A stretch of 64,000 nucleotides of DNA from assembly GCA_036346355.1 (NCBI GenBank), contig CM070592.1, positions 38,528,193 to 38,592,192 of the forward strand, written 5' to 3'. Origin of the DNA: Rhipidocladum racemiflorum. Taxonomy: Eukaryota; Streptophyta; Magnoliopsida; Poales; Poaceae. The notes below the pieces were generated by a model. That model was given only the letters and a program-made list of their open reading frames with translations, did no database searches and was not told the DNA's origin. A program made the position numbers and the translations under genes. How positions within the stretch are numbered: the stretch's first letter is position 1; the number at the start of each line of letters is the position of its first letter. Shown piece by piece: positions 33,426-45,469 of the stretch.

Positions 33426-33967
33426 TTATACCGTGAAAATATTCTTGATCTCATCTACACATGTCGTCATCAAAGAAATAAATTTCTCAATCTCCTTTCA
33501 TTAATCCACCTGCTCATCGAGAGTTTTCTTCACATGTTCCTATGCTATCTCCCTCTTTTTAATGTCCATTGTATGATTTAGATCATATTTTTTGATATGC
33601 ATCATTATTTTTTAGGATTCCGTTGCAAGGCACAGGCATGTGAATCTCAATCCTATAAATGAGGGTTTCTTCTTTGAAATCTCAAGTGTACCCGCAGGAA
33701 AGAAACACCGTTCTAGATTCACTTTTTATCATGGGAACCTATTTCTTTGTACCAGCATGGCTTTCTAAATTTGATCAATTTGACCTACGGTTGGTATATG
33801 GATGTGATTCATTAGAGTTTTACTTTTACACCACCTAGAGTAACAAAGAAAATCAAAAGCAATGTTACTTTGAAGGTAACCTAAATTGCCTGATGATATA
33901 TGACAAAAATAGGACATCAAACAATTTACACGTGTTACTAGATAGAATTGATCACAACAAGTTTTAA

Positions 33968-34193
33968 GGCCCTGTTTGGTAACTTTGAACCGGACCGTTT
34001 CTACTAGATTCTGGAAGAAACCCAACCAAACGGGCTAAAGCTCCTCGGATCGTTTCTTTTTTTCCCGCTCTGTGGCCGAATCAGCCTCAATCCCGTTCCA
34101 CCCGATGCACAGAATCCTACCTGAAACGTTTCTACCAGGAATCTAAAACCGTTTCCATTTCTATTAGAATATGGAACCGTACCAAACAGGACC
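33968..34193. mobile_element. Tourist-like MITE, TAA duplication
   Basis: 226 bp with ends GGCCCTGTTTGGT and ACCAAACAGGACC, flanked by TAA on both sides (33965-33967, 34194-34196). Fits a Harbinger-derived MITE. Confidence 0.75.
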
Positions 34194-34407
34194 TAAGACT
34201 GCCATTTTTTTAAAAAAATAATCTTTATGTGTACACAGCCGTATTGCTGGAGGTTTTCTTTTCCTGCATCCACTAAACATTATCACGATCGTGTATAAAT
34301 TCTTGTCATCTAATAATAACTAATCTTGTTCACCTTGCTCAGGGTCAACCGCCAGTAATATGTGAGTAAGTTATCCTAACTAGTAAGATGCCCGTGCGTT
34401 GCAACGG

Positions 34408-36230
34408 AATTTCAAATTTACACATAAATAGCCATTTTATTTCACACATTCTTCGGATTCTACTCCCTATCAAAAATGGATATGCATAAACAAAATTAGA
34501 ATTAAATTCAACAAATCTCTGAATTTTATCACTTAAGTCTTTTTATAATTAGACAAAGCAGAGGCAGCACATTATACAATCGCATCTAGCATTTTACGTG
34601 ATGTTTATAGAATGATTTATTACAGATAACCTAATTCAGGTCGATATACAGAGGTCTGCTAAGTATTTACAGACGATATGAATGTTAATTGGTAGCATCC
34701 CGATCTTGGTGTCTGCTTGCTGAATACGGTCTCATGCATCGTAAAATGCTTCCTTGTTACGGAAATGGCATATCATCGCGTCGTCATTAAAACCTGTGTC
34801 CTTCATAGAATATGTCATATTAGAACATTGATATTGTTCCAACAAAACACCTGAAATTAACCTGGATGGAATTAACGTCATGCACAAAAATTGCAGGAAG
34901 ATGTATTAACTATTTGTTGAGCACAAAATAGGATATAACATGCTAATTTGTGCAAACCAATTGACCGTTCCCTTTTTTCATAGCAATAAAGAAGAGAAAG
35001 CTTAATGTAGTGTTCCTAAATATGCATTTTCCTCTCAAACTATAGTAATAGCTAATTTCTTCATTTACTGGTTGATGCTGTTAAAAGAACAGTGAATAAA
35101 TTACCAAAAAGAATTGCTCCGTAACACCTAATGAGGCATAGGAGCAACAGCAAATAGATTTCACTCCAAAGCAGTTAACCCGTCTAGCTTGAAGGCTCGA
35201 ACCTGAAATAGGAAAAAGGTGGAAACAAAATAGTACCAAAAGCTTCAAATAATAGCAAAAAAACAAAGGTACAGTAAGAAAGAGAAGTAACATCGAACCT
35301 TCAGATAATTCCTATGAGCCTCCATAAACTTTGCATAAATAGGAAAAAGTATATATCAAATCGAATAACAAGACATGGCGAGAAGCAGCGCCGAGGTTAA
35401 TTCAACAAAAAAAAAAAAACATGAGAGATGGGGGATCTGGAGTAAGGGGATATGTGGAGTGAAATGAGAATGGAGATGTTAAAAGAGAGGGAGGAAAGGG
35501 GGATCTAGAAGGGAATGTGGTGAAGTTTGCTTTTTCGTTGATCATATCTTCATACCTTAACGCCGCCAACCAGTCCACAAACCAGACCAGCTGGAGCCAC
35601 AGCAGCTCGACCAACAATCTATTGATCCGCCGGGATAATCTCTTTGAGAAGTCCCTTATTGACACAAATAGGATGGCCTGTAATTTTTCAGGTACATATG
35701 AACAGATCAAGAAATGTTGAATGGTGGTCATGATGTATAGTTGTATGTGAATTAGAGGATCAAAAGAGGCAAAGTTTGAACATTTTCCTTATTATTTGTA
35801 GTTTAGGAAAAGTTTTAAATTAGTTTAAAGAAGTGAAATTCTACCCAATCCTAATGCAACACCAAGTAGCACTCCTTATAAAAGATAGCACAAAAATTGA
35901 GAAATGTTGCCACAAACATGCTTGATCTGGTGCAGATGTCTAGCACACAAAGATCACTTTATTTTTGAAGACAATCTTTGATGGCCAGAATGTTCTTGTC
36001 TTTGCTAAAGCTGCACCCTCTGATGCTGAAAGAAGTTTGTTAACAAATGCCCTCAGTTTTCAAACCCTGCGTCACAAAGAACAGCTGTCAGCTATTTATA
36101 GATTGCATGCAAGGATCAATCACGAAAATATTTAATTAAATGAGAAGAAATGTTATATATTACTATAAGATCTCCTTATAAAGTTAGGGATCCTGAAGTA
36201 AAATATTTTGGATGCATTGCAAAGTTGAAT
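34408..36230. other. Helitron interior without recognised genes
   Basis: Mostly AT-rich. Two coding-like frames are unassigned: plus 35960-36135 (VFAKAAPSDAERSLLTNAL, then LSAIYRLHARINHEN) and minus 35700-35520 (RINRLLVELLWLQLV). Either may be further captured exons. Confidence 0.4.
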
Positions 36231-36239
36231 CAAACAGAA

Positions 36240-37228
36240 TTGCTAACCCCTCTCCATGGCCTTGCTCAACTCAGAGACAACATCCTCGCCCACCTGATTC
36301 AGGAGCAATCAAATAAATATCCAAATCAAGTAATTGTTAGTTTGTTACTATTATTGGATGCCTGGAAATTGACACAGATACCATCTACAGGAGAAACATA
36401 ATATTCTTACTGCTCCTCAAGAATATGATTCCTAACCAAGCTCAATATTTCATTGAGATAAACAAATCAGTTTGATCATATTGTAACAATTGAAAATTGA
36501 AAAGAATGGAGTAAGCACTACATTGTTTACAGGTTAATACAGCAATTAGTGAATCAACATGATATCATACTTAACAGCAACACCGCCATTAAACTTCAAC
36601 ACTAAAAGCTCTGCTCCAACATTCTAAAAGAGCAATGCAGAATTTTGTTACTGAAGGCTGGTCCTTTGAGAAAAAAGGAACACATGCCAGAGGCTCTATT
36701 GCCATATTAAATCACACTTTCTCACAGAACCTTGCGGGGAGAATTCGTGTGCTTATAACAAATTCCGGTTCAGTTAGTAGGGTATGAACCAAAGTGTTTT
36801 GACATTTACCGCGCCATTGATGGAAAAGCCCTCTGTCCACTTGATGAGTGTTCCTGATGATATTGATGTTTGGTTCACTGGGAAGGAAAAAGTGAAACCC
36901 AGCTCTCTTTCTCTCCCCTCTGGGAGGTGGAAATCGTCACCTTCAGTATCCACAAATTTTGCCAATGCAGCAGCAACAAAATTACATAGTTCCTATATCA
37001 ATAATTCAAGATACATAAGGCAAGCATGGATGAAAATTACAGCTCCAAGAAGCATGAAAATCAAACAGTAAGTACTCACCATGGAAGTCCCGACCATCAT
37101 GTGTGGTGGAATGGAGACCTCCTCATACTGTTGCTTAACGACAGTTTCTCCTTCCTCCAAGTTGGACTCGCAGAACACGGAAGTTGGTCCCTCCAAGATC
37201 CAGTGCATAAAACAACCCATGTTTGTCT
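36240..37228 (-). pseudogene. HXK: Hexokinase fragment, three exons
   Basis: Minus-strand exons with canonical sites: 37228-37080 (HGLFYALDLGGTNFRVLRV, then VVKQQYEEVSIPPHMMVGTS), 36992-36810 (ALAKFVDTEGDDFHLPEG, RERELGFTFSFPVNQTS, SGTLIKWT, FSINGA) and 36293 to about 36240 (VGEDVVSELSKAMER, then decay and stop). These are the phosphate-1/ATP-site loop (LDLGGTNFR) and the sugar-binding segment (LGFTFSFPVxQ, TLIKWTKGF) of plant hexokinase, which phosphorylates glucose in cytosol, mitochondrial surface or plastid. A one-base shift after LRVQLGG breaks exon one. The catalytic Asp region (NDTVGTL) is absent. Confidence 0.85.
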
Positions 37229-37797
37229 CTGCAGAAGCAGCACAGAGATGATTAAAGAATGAAGCAATGCAGTGAAGCACGTGTCTTGGAAGTGCGCAAT
37301 ACTCAATGTTGATAGAACAAACACTAGAGGATCAAATTGCTAAAACAAACAACAAACACAGATAAACAGGTTCTACATAATTGATAGCAATGTAGCATAT
37401 ATGGGAGTAAACGTGCAAGAAATATTTATGCCATAAATTGGTTAATCTATCCCACTTAATGGCCTACCACGTAAGACTTACGGACAGAAATGGCGAAGAA
37501 CATGCTCTACAGAGTTCTTCTGAAAAAGCATCACATGTACACATTGCGAGCAAGTTCAAATATGCTTAGAAGCTACATAATAGCAACATACTCCCATCAG
37601 TGATGGCTTCAAACCATGATACGTAAGGTAGACAAACGGATTAGACGAATTTCAATCAGATGTAATTTGAGCATGCATTTTGCCAACACAACTAAAAGTG
37701 AAAGTTTAACGAGCTCAAACGGCGTCCGTTTCCACCTTTTCAATGTAAATCCCGAGATCTAACACCACAGCCCTGAGAAGCGATCAACACAACCAAC

Positions 37798-38229
37798 CTC
37801 AGAAAATTCAATAGCTCAGCCATCGATACCGCCTCCGGCGTCGCCTTAGACTTTGGAAACACCAACACTGGTACGCCATTACCCCTCGCATGCTCCGCAC
37901 CACCGCAGCCTGCAACATTCCGTTTCGCCATATAAGAACCCCCCAATTCCCAACACCTCACGGTCCAAAGAGCTGCAGATCATCATCACCTGGCTTATCG
38001 GTGACCAGCGCGACCACATCCCCGTTCACCCTCCCACCTAGAGCGGCCTCGTGGATCGACCGGAAGTTGGAGCCCCCCCGGAGACGAACACCGCGAGCCG
38101 CTTCCTCCCTACCTTGCCACTCCCGGCATCACCATCACTCGCGGCCGCCGCCGCGTAAACGCGAGCATTTGGATGGGGCGGCCGCTTGCAGGCGACAGCG
38201 CAAGATCGCTGCCTGGTCACGAAGCCCAC
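37798..38229 (-). pseudogene. Phosphoribosylglycinamide formyltransferase fragment (plastid GART)
   Basis: Exon 38229-37990 carries a transit-peptide-like Ala/Arg-rich stretch, then RKRLAVFVSGG and, one base shifted (seven G instead of eight), SNFRSIHEAALGGRVNG and DVVALVTDKPG. Exon 37909-37798 reads CGGAEHARGNGVPVLV and FPKSKATPEAVSMAELL. This is the N-terminal Rossmann part of PurN-type GAR transformylase, the folate-dependent third step of purine synthesis in plastids. The catalytic Asn-His-Asp part (about residues 100 onward in the family) is missing. Introns are kept, so it was copied from DNA. Confidence 0.82.
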
Positions 38230-38559
38230 CCGCGTGTTTCGCCTCTGCTACTTCCATCGGGAAGATCGATGGTGTGGAGATCGTGGAAGCGGTTGCAAGG
38301 AAATCGGGAGAGCGAAGTTAGGGATAAGGCTACCAACGGTATCACGGATGATCGCCCAAAGTGGTGTGAAGGTGCCCTGTGCAAGCGTCGGACGAACAGG
38401 GTAAATCCCTTCTTTCTAGGCCAAGATGTTCAGATCTACAAGCCCAGGACACGCACAAATACAATACCGCATAAACCTAGATCTACAAGCTATATGACCC
38501 CATAAATCGAACAGAAAAGGGCAAAAATCTTAGATCCGGTGGGATATACACGTACCTTG

Positions 38560-38949
38560 GAGGCAGTCGCAGTTCTCAGCCTCCTTGCGGACGACGTCGA
38601 GCACGGAGTCGATGAGCTCAGCATCCTCGGTGTAGTGTCCCTTGGCCCAGTTGTTGCCGGCGCCGTGCTGGCCGAAGGCGCAGTTGTCGGGGCGGAAGAT
38701 CTGGCCGTACGGTCCCGATCGCACCGAGTCCATGGTGCCTGGCTCGAGGTCCATGAGCACCGCGCGGGGCACGTAGTGGCCGCCGTTGGCCTCGTTGTAG
38801 TAGACGTTGATGCGCTCGAGCTGGAGGTCGGAGTCGCCCGCGTACTTACCGGTATGGTCGATGCCGTGCTCGTCGCAGATCACCTCCCAGAACTTGGCCC
38901 CGATCTGGTTACCGCATTGGCCACACTGGATGTAGAGGATCTCCCTCAT
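38560..38949 (-). pseudogene. TUB: Beta-tubulin first exon fragment
   Basis: ATG at 38949-38947 opens MREILYIQCGQCGNQIGAKF, then YAGDSDLQLERINVYYNEA, PRAVLMDLEPGTMDSVRSG, NWAKGHYTEDAELIDSVLDV and RKEAENCDCLQ, followed by GTACGTG. About 130 codons end at the conserved position of the first plant TUB intron. Exon two (FQVCHSLGGGTGSGMG) is not found to the left, so the GTP-binding glycine loop is absent. Departures from the near-invariant family, such as IQCGQ for IQGGQ and DNCAFGQHGAG for DNFVFGQSGAG, suggest loss of constraint. Confidence 0.88.
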
Positions 38950-39287
38950 GGCTGCGACGCGGGGGTGCGAGGGCGCGGCGGGCTAGGGGTTTGGGAGGAA
39001 GCGGAAGGCGTCGATCTTGAGGTTGGAGGGGTTGGCGTGGGCGTGATCTGGACGGCTGCACTTGGGGTTGAGGCGGCGGCGATGGTTAGGGAGGGAAGAG
39101 CGAGGGTGAAGCCATGGCCGAAGCGTGGGGTGGAGCTTGTCGCGGTTGGGGAGATCAGGCGACGGCATGAGGGCCGAGAAGGGGGGCGGGGTTGACGGGC
39201 GAGTGGGCGACGTGCCAGTTGTGCCCCCACGAGCCGTCGCGTCGCTTGCATACGCTGGCGGTTGCCACCTTGCGGTTCCACTTCCTA

Positions 39288-39516
39288 GGAAAATTTGACG
39301 ATTTTCCTTGAAGTTCATGGACGTTTGATTATTTGCTCAAAGTTGTTGAGTATTTGATTATTTGCCCTACGATGTCTCATTAACATGCGGGTCCTAGGGC
39401 CACATGTCAGTAAAACATCGTAGAGCAAATAATTAAATGGCTATCAACTTTGGACAAATGATCAAACGCCCATCAACTTCAACTTCAGGGCAAATGATTA
39501 AATGCCCCTCATTTCC
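39288..39516. repeat. Inverted repeat (foldback MITE) at the GEX2 promoter
   Basis: 39310-39374 and 39416-39480 are reverse complements over about 65 bp at roughly 80% identity (GAAGTT-ATGG-CGTTTGAT-ATTTG at both ends). Weaker similarity extends to 39288 and 39516. No clear target duplication. It ends about 10 bp before the GEX2 TATA box. Confidence 0.75.
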
Positions 39517-39525
39517 TACGTACAG

Positions 39526-39533
39526 TATATATA
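39526..39533 (+). promoter_or_regulatory. Putative TATA box of GEX2
   Basis: TATATATA lies 72 bp upstream of the GEX2 start codon (39605), so transcription would begin at about 39555-39565 with a short leader. It is next to the inverted repeat ending near 39516. Confidence 0.6.
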
Positions 39534-39604
39534 TCCTTCCTAGTTCATCACAAACCTCCCCTCCTCGATCGGCAATCTCTGACAAAACGCAGAATTTCCT
39601 AGCC

Positions 39605-42600
39605 ATGGGCAGCCCCGCTGCGATCTCCTTGTTTCTCCTCTCCCTTCTCTGCATTGAAGCATTGGACCCGTCAATGGCACAGCAACCTTCCCCTCAGCAA
39701 GGTCCCAATCTCGTTTCCGCTCTTCCCTTTCCTACCATCTCTGCCTCATGCTCTCAAGTGATGCATTATGTACTTGTCTGCAGGACTTGGACGCCGAGCG
39801 CCCGTGCCGTCCTTCGCTTTCGGTTGGCTGGACGACAAGGCGGCGTTCCGAGCAGGCGACACCGCGGTCATCATGATCAAGGCCCTGGACCTCCCGGCCG
39901 GGGAGAAGGACGTCAATGCCGTCCGGCGCTCGGCGTCCTTTTGGGTGTCGGTAAACGGCAAGAACGGCAGTAGCTCCTACATCACTGACGTCGCTGCACA
40001 TCTCGGGGGGGACCCTGCCACTTGGAACGTCACCTTTGTCCCCATGAGGGCCGGGGAATTCGTCGTGCTCGTCGGCGAGGAGCGCTTTGGCATCGGCGTC
40101 TCGTCCCTTCAGTTCACGGTCACGGCCGGCAGCGTGCATCCGTCTGCCTCCCCGGTTTCTTGGATGTACTACAGTGGACACGTTGCCGGATCGAAGGCAT
40201 TTCTGTCAGTTATCCCTAAAGACGCCTTCGGAAACGTCATCGCGCGAGGGACCGACATGCCTGGCAATGAGTTCTTCAGGGTGTCGGGGTCTTACGGAAA
40301 TGGCTCCACTGTAAAATTCATGGATTTCCAGTACAATGGATGGACAGAAAACGGATGCCTTAACCTTGAGTTCGTGCCAACTATTGCAGGGGACTTCTTG
40401 GCGCATGTTTTTGGCGATAACAAGACACTCCGTCATTCACCTTTGTCACTTACAGTGGAGCCAGGTTTGTCCTAGCAAAACTCCTCTTGATGTGTTCCAT
40501 CAGAACCTATTCAGTCAGTCCAATGCTGCATCTAATTTTTTTACTGATAAATCATTTAAATGTATGAAATTTAGTTTGAAAGTAAATGACTGTGATCAGT
40601 GTTACTTGGACACGTCGGGTGTCCAAGTAACACTAGCTGTGATGGCTTTTCCGGAAAGATATACTAGTGATGGATGTCAGATGCATAAATTTTGTGGAAA
40701 TCTCAATGATTTCGTGAATGTATTTGACTTCTTGCAGGTCCCCTTGACATAGCGGAAAGCACATGCAGCTGGAAGCATGGAACAAATATTTTGCAAATAT
40801 TTTCTAAGCTGGAGATTTTCATACATCAGAAGGATTCATTTGGAAATGCTGTTCCGGACATTCATCCATTTGACGCTGGAGTAGTCAAAACAGCATCAAA
40901 TTTGTCTGTCCCAGTAGCAGATCTTCTGATTGAAGTAGTCACTCACGGAATTCAGCTGCTCTCTTTCAACGTTGTGGATCCTGGACAGTTTGTGCTCACA
41001 ATTTTTGATGCTAAACTGAACCAAAGGATTTCCAATATGGTGTACATGTATGATGTTTTTGTAGGTATGCTTGTTTAATTTTCTTCTGCAACTCTCTTAT
41101 TCACTTTCATAATTAATACTTCTTGAACTGCTGTGAAATCAATTGTACTATTCTGCTAATGAAACACTTATGGGTACAGTCAAGTTTGACATTTGTTATG
41201 AGCCTCAAAAAGTAGTTTGGCATTTGTTTAGGCATGCTCCAAAAGTGGGCCATTGTTTTCTCAGTGCTCAGTTGCTCGTTTCTAAGCATAGAACTGATTC
41301 TGAATTTCCGATGTGTTAAATCTTCTAGGGTATTGCGATGGATCGAACAGCTTTGCTAATGCATCTGGTTTAGCACATTCTGTTGCCAGTTCAATGTCAT
41401 CCTTCATGGTTTTCCTAGAGGATCAGTATCACAACCCTTCTTCGATTGAAAACGCAATGCTGCAAGTGAAGATTTTGAGTAAAAATGGGACATCTGTTGT
41501 AAGCCCAATTATATCACCTATGAGAGAACCAAACGGTATTGCTATTGAATCATTTTGTCTTCCATTTAGTTTGAAAAATTGTGCTTCAACATTGAATTCA
41601 TCTACAGGGACAATGTCTATGGGAAACTTAACAGCGGAAGCCAGCCATTTTAATGTTTCATATACTCCTCAAATTGCCGGGGAGTACGAAATTTGGCTGC
41701 TGTGTGGGAACATAGTGCTAAACAGTGGAAATCCCTATGACATGACAGTTTCACCAGGTTGGATATGCTATGCTCTTCCTTTTAAAAGTTGCACAACTAT
41801 TAAAGCATGAATGGAGGGTAGATGGTGATTACTTACCTTTTCGCTTGCTTCAAGATTTGTGCAACTTGTACTAGAAGGAAGAGCATAGAAGCAATGCTCG
41901 TCTCTTATATATCTTCCTAGTAACTCAATTCTACATTCATCCAAATCCAATGATTCTTCTTCGCAATTTAGCAGTCTTGTTCCAATGTTATCTCCATTGT
42001 GCTAAGAGAATGTCATTTTCAAGTAAGGACGTGTATGTGCGGTGCACTTGAATGGATGGGGTTCAAGTGCAAGAAAAATATAATAATCCATGGAAAATGT
42101 GGTAACAAGTTTTCATAGCTCTGAAGAATTCCGGAGAGAACACCTGAGGAGATCTCTAAACAATCTGTAATCACATTAAAGCACATCAACTACTCTGTCT
42201 AGTCACAAATTGTATGTCGTTTTGGATATAGTCACGGTCCCCAAAATGTAACTTTAAACACAATTTATATCGTAGTATATTTATAAACAGTTGTGACCGG
42301 AGGGAGTAGTTATGTAGATTACATTGAGCCAATTTCAGGATAGTTTCTGCCTTTCTGATGCTATTGGCCTCTAACTTTCCAGAACCTTTCCTTTTTGCAG
42401 GACCAGTCAACACATCGTTATCAAGTGTTCTCATGTTTGATCCTAGAGTAAAAAAATCAGTCAAAAACGAAGTAACTGTTCGACTTGTTGACTCGTTCAT
42501 GAACCCAGTAGTATCTTTAGAATCAAAATTGAGGTTTCAGCTAACATCTGCAAATATTACGACCCCTATGAATATGTCAAGCTTCGTGGTAGGGGAATTT

Positions 42601-45469
42601 GTCAGCAACAAAGATGGATCATATACTGCTCATTATGTGGCAAGGCATCTTGGTTCATATAGCATGTGTATTCAATTAGAGGATGGGCATCTGGCTCCTT
42701 GTCCATTCGAAGTTCATGTTCTTGCAGGTGAAGTTTCAGTTTGTCAGTTGAGATTTTAGTTAAAATCCTAGTTGGCAGAAAGTACTTATCTGCTTATATT
42801 CTGAAATATTTGAGCATTACCAATTTCTGATTGTTTTTTGAAGAACTCTGTGATGAACTGGAAATATCTCCCTGCAGATGAATACTTTTCTGGTGTTCAT
42901 AATGTTAGCATTTCAGTTCGGGAGGATGAATCAGTTTCCTTTGATGTACTGTCAAATGACTACATTGAAGGGGGCCAACCAGAAGTTGTTATTTCATCTT
43001 CAGTAAGTTATCACCGTTAAATACTTTGACTGGATTAATATTTCAGTTGCTCTGTTTTCTCGTTACTTTGATACTCCAGCATTTTTATCTCATGATACTT
43101 CTTCCTTCCTTTTGAAGCCACTTCATGGGTCAGTCATACAGTATAACCAAATGTATCGGTACACACCTTTTGAAGGGTTCTTTGGGAATGACTCATTGTC
43201 ATACGCAATATCTGACAAACATAACAATGTTGTCACTAGCACAGTATTCATTTCTGTTCTCTGCAGACCACCTCAGTTTATCTCTTTACCCCACCAGTTG
43301 CATGTAACTGAAGATATAATCGGCCCAAAATTTGGGTAAGGTTTCGTTTTCCTACCTAACCTTTACATATTTCTATTTTTGGTCTCTATTCTTTTCTTTA
43401 TTTTCTGAACTAATCAGATATGAATATGTTTTGGCAGTGGGTTCCCTGGGATTGAAATAGCATATTCCGATACAGCAGAAAATATATCTGTTACAGTGGA
43501 AGCACAGCATGGAACTGTGCTTCTTGCTCCTATGCCAATGAAACTTCTACGGCCATCAGATGATGTACTTACAATCGGCAGAGGAGGTAGAACTGGTAAA
43601 CATTTGATACTACAAGGAACAGTTGAAGCAATAAATGGAGCGCTACAATTGCTTCAGTATATCGGGTAATAATCAAGAATCTGTATCTTCCTAGTCTTTT
43701 ATATCCCTAACTTTATAATAATCTTTCCAATATTTTACTAAGGTCCCTAATCCTATCACCATGTGCAGAAATGAAGACTTCTATGGAAACGATGTTATGG
43801 TGCTACATGCCATGAACAGAAATGGTGTAGAAGAAGCTAAGTTACCCATCTTTATTGAACCGATCAATGATCCTCCAGTTATACTAGCTCCAAAGTCAGT
43901 TTTCTTGGGTGGGAAGGAATCATTGGAAGGATACCAAATATTTGACAAGGAAAGGGATCCATTTGAGTTCTCCATTGTTGAACCAGATCTTCACAGTTTC
44001 CCAGGTACTTTGTCTGTGTTATCTTTTGGTATGAATGTTACAGGGGGAATATCCTGCGTAGTTTGTTTGTAAGATGCTTTTTCTAGTCTGATATATTACA
44101 TTGTTCTTGGAAAATTTTAAAGCAACTTACTTTATTCTTATTTTGCAGAGAACAAATCTCATTTTCTGCTAGTGCTCTCCTTAGAAGTCCTTGACGGAAC
44201 TTTGGTGATGACCTTGCCGGCTGGTATCGTCGACACTGCCGAGCTGAAGTCTGAAGGCAATAACCGTTGGCAGCCACTTCAGACCTATGTGGCCATTGCA
44301 AATCAAGTTGTCCTGAGAGGAACAGGTATCAGATTCCTTGGAAGTGTCCTTGACTGCAACAATGCAATGCAGCGCTTGTTTTTACAGGTAAATATTCTTG
44401 CTTCTCTGATTGTGGCAATAGTTTTTTTCAGTTCCTGTAACCATCGTTTGCATAGATGTTACTGCATTTAGACTCCAAATAAATAAATGTTATGCTTTTT
44501 TTGCTTCACATGAGAATGTTCAAACAAAAATGAGCTATGTTTCTCTTGCAGGGTCCAAGCCACGACACAACCTTATCCATCAATGTAAACGACCTTGGAA
44601 ACTATGGATGCTACCCAGACTGTTCAGAAATGATGTCGACGCCATTGTCCACTGCGAAGACTGTTCGTCTAGTCAAAAGGAAATCTACGAACTCAGGAAT
44701 AGCTCTCCGTAAGTATCAATGTCGATGATTTTTCTTTTGTTTGGCAATTCGGTGTTGTGAGTTGTGTGCTAAATGTTTACATTTTCCAGATTGCATGGAG
44801 CTTAACTCTTATTTTTTCTGTACTACACATATTTTCAGTGGTCGGCGCAGCATTAGCAATTGAGATCCTGACAATGCTATCTCTTGGAGGGATACTGCTG
44901 TATTTCCTCTTAAAATGCATAAATGCCCTGAAAGGCAAGCAGAGAGATCGCATGGTTGATGAAATGGACACACCGGAACAAACCCCATCTCATCAACGTG
45001 TGAGTATATTTCTTTCTGAAAATTTCACCGGGCAAGTACGATCAGCGCAATCGTCATTTTGAGCTTTATCACCTGCAAGCTTGCTGAGAATTTTTGCTGA
45101 TGTTCTTCTGCAGCGCAAAAGGCGGAGTGCCTCGCCCTCGGATGAAGCTGGATATTATTGCCCTGCACCTGCAGCTGTGCTCTCCGTAGGTGGAAACAGA
45201 CTGCGTTTTCGGCAGAGGTGAGCATTGCTAATATGTTTGGTATTCAGAAAGCTCTGCTGTGCATCTTAGCATCGGTGTAGAGTCTAGAGTCCAGATGTTC
45301 TCCTAATTGATCATCGGTGGAATTGAGAATGGCTTGTGCCTAATTGCCATTCGTTTTGGACATCAGGTCTTCCAGGTCGCGCATGCAGGAACTGGAAGTA
45401 CAGCCATTATCTGGGATCAGAGAAGATGAAAATCAAGATGCTCAGCTTGCAGTAGACAAGGACAAGTAA
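39605..45469 (+). CDS. GEX2: GEX2, sperm-surface gamete adhesion protein
   Basis: Fourteen exons: 39605-39701, 39784-40464, 40738-41064, 41329-41757, 42401-42727, 42878-43002, 43118-43335, 43438-43665, 43769-44004, 44149-44387, 44552-44708, 44839-44999, 45114-45217 and 45367-45469. All have GT-AG borders and phases agree, giving 1143 codons plus TAA. The start AGCCATGGGC precedes a signal peptide (ISLFLLSLLCIEAL). The ectodomain has filamin-type Ig repeats (PSFAFGWLDDKAAFRAGD; FNVSYTPQIAGEYEIWLL; GSYTAHYVARHLGSYSMCI), then tandem-95-like units (SVREDESVSFDVLSNDY; EPINDPPVILAP). Residues about 1022-1048 form one membrane span (LTMLSLGGILLYFLL), followed by a basic cytoplasmic tail (RKRRS). This is the plant GAMETE EXPRESSED 2 family: a sperm plasma-membrane protein needed for gamete attachment in double fertilisation. 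Length is close to the family's. No stop or frameshift was found, so I consider it functional. Strand, introns and identity are well supported; exact splice sites are by eye. Confidence 0.93.
42193..42306. mobile_element. Stowaway-like MITE in GEX2 intron 4
   Basis: 114 bp flanked by TA, with ends CTCTGTCTAGTCACAA and (reverse complement) CTCCCTCCGGTCACAA. These resemble the CTCCCTCCGT termini of grass Stowaway (Tc1/mariner) MITEs. Intronic, so not expected to alter the protein. Confidence 0.75.

Larger units (their letters stand above)
34380..39290 (-). mobile_element. Helitron with beta-tubulin, GART and hexokinase fragments
   Basis: On the minus strand the 3' terminus (34407 to 34380) reads CCGTTGCAACGCACGGGCA, TCTTA, CTAG, and the next host base is T: an exact fit to the grass Helitron 3' consensus. 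To the right, still on the minus strand, are exons of three unrelated genes with introns: beta-tubulin (38949-38560), GAR transformylase (38229-37798) and hexokinase (37228-36240). All share the Helitron orientation and none is complete. No Rep/helicase is seen. The 5' end was not identified; 39290 is an estimate just before the inverted repeat at the GEX2 promoter. Confidence 0.75.

Noticed and set aside
38560..38949. A functional beta-tubulin gene start
   Set aside because: Only exon one is present, exon two and all later exons are missing on that strand, conserved residues differ, and it lies within a Helitron with other gene fragments.
39437..39604. An upstream ATG extending the GEX2 first exon
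   Set aside because: It would read through the inverted repeat and the TATA box, and would bury the signal peptide. ATG 39605 has a good context and places the signal peptide first.
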